Positions 63,556 through 64,000 of a DNA stretch of 64,000 nucleotides are shown piece after piece. The stretch's first letter is position 1, and each line of letters begins with the position of its first letter. This DNA comes from Herpetosiphonaceae bacterium (GTDB taxonomy: Bacteria; Chloroflexota; Chloroflexia; Chloroflexales; Kallotenuaceae), in NCBI GenBank assembly GCA_036374795.1, contig DASUTC010000221.1:1-64000 (forward strand), given 5' to 3'. A program made the position numbers and the translations under genes. Under the pieces are notes generated by a model, which was given only the letters and a program-made list of their open reading frames with translations, was not told where the DNA came from and did not search any database.

Positions 63556-64000
63556 CTACATCTGCCCAAAGCTGACGATTCCGCCGGTATGCGCCGCGTG
63601 ACGGAGCGCCTGAAAGGCCGCAACGGTCAGCGTCTCGGCACTCTCGCCGTGCTGGGGATAGGCCGCAATGCCGGTTGTAACGTGAAGCGGCGTTGTCTCA
63701 TTCACCATAATCGTCACTAACGTCTTGGTCAGGCGAATGGCTACCGCACGGGCAAGCGCCACCTCCGTGATCGGCAGGAGCACCAGGATGATCGTCTCGT
63801 CGTAGCGCACAATCACATCGGTGCGCCGCAGGCTGGTCAGCAGGCGCGTGCTAATCGAGCGCCAGACCTCCGCCGGTATGCCGGGCACGGAACAGTCAAT
63901 CAGCAGCAGCGACATCGGCTGGTGAACGCGCTTTGAGCGCTCGATCTCGATCGGGAAGATCGCGTCCAGGTAGCGGCGGCTAAACAGAAGCGTTTCGGGA
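63556..64000 (-). CDS. Degenerate GGDEF-domain protein, C-terminal part (runs off the right edge)
   Basis: At least 147 codons without a visible start; the 5' part lies outside the window. The sequence TLLFSRRYLDAIFPIEIERS, then QPMSLLLIDCS, matches the start of a diguanylate cyclase domain (LTGLFNRRYLD...PLSLLLIDVD). The active-site loop that should read R-Y-G-G-D/E-E-F is RYDETIILVLLP, so both glycines and the signature are lost. It ends with AFQALRHAAHTGGIVSFGQM. It should not make c-di-GMP; a regulatory or ligand-binding role is more likely. No promoter is visible within the window. Confidence 0.75.
   Translation of the reverse strand, partial: PETLLFSRRYLDAIFPIEIERSKRVHQPMSLLLIDCSVPGIPAEVWRSISTRLLTSLRRTDVIVRYDETIILVLLPITEVALARAVAIRLTKTLVTIMVNETTPLHVTTGIAAYPQHGESAETLTVAAFQALRHAAHTGGIVSFGQM

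Overview
The window is about 62% G+C chromosomal DNA that fits a chemoheterotrophic member of the Chloroflexota (class Chloroflexia). This rests on the mix of gene families: TypA, a non-adenylylated type I glutamine synthetase, YRD/FRD-type Ser/Thr kinases joined to a beta-propeller or FHA domain, a membrane-anchored LGFP-like repeat protein, and a free CBM3-type cellulase set. There is no 16S rRNA or other decisive marker, so the placement is an inference. The right and left ends are both inside genes.

Region by region. 1-16.4 kb is mixed metabolism and accessory genes: a lipoprotein fragment, an AzgA-type purine permease, a GAF-STAS regulator, typA behind a possible attenuator, an aldehyde dehydrogenase, a run of small accessory enzymes (DinB-like, nucleotidyltransferase, two GNATs, methyltransferase, VOC), L-lactate dehydrogenase and a class III aminotransferase. 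16.5-21.1 kb is a leftward sulfate-assimilation operon: sigma-70 promoter, SAM-I riboswitch, terminator, sulfite reductase, cysH, a 49-aa membrane protein, a YeiH-type transporter and a terminator. 21.1-35.0 kb is the most distinctive part: a CelR-like LacI regulator with two operators close to the known CelR box, followed by six co-directional secreted glycosidase genes (GH9-CBM3c-CBM3, CBM3-GH48, GH5-CBM3, GH5 mannanase-like-CBM3, GH8-CBM3, and a broken GH9-CBM3). None has a dockerin, so this is a non-cellulosomal plant cell wall degrading system: GH48 exoglucanase with processive GH9 and endo-acting GH5/GH8 is the usual synergistic set.

35-50 kb holds PolX (with a lost polymerase carboxylate), HIT, an LGFP-like repeat protein, glnA, two divergent kinases, an MGDG-synthase-like glycosyltransferase, mltG, aroE, an A24 peptidase, and thyX interrupted by an HTH-HNH intein. 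50-64 kb holds a cyclodeaminase-family gene, a CNBD/ferredoxin protein, a half-size TauE, a Cys/Met PLP enzyme, a four-tRNA transcript (Trp, Pro, Leu, Pro), glgA, parA-parB, a glycosyltransferase fused to a CDP-alcohol phosphotransferase, a TIM-barrel protein, glutamate dehydrogenase, and part of a degenerate GGDEF protein.

Three features run through the whole window. Most promoters that can be recognised are extended -10 elements (TGN-TATAAT-like) with poor -35 boxes. Gene ends are marked by long perfect hairpins. Many intergenic gaps carry a composite repeat made of AAGAACCAAG-like low-complexity tracts plus a conserved GGGTGC hairpin.
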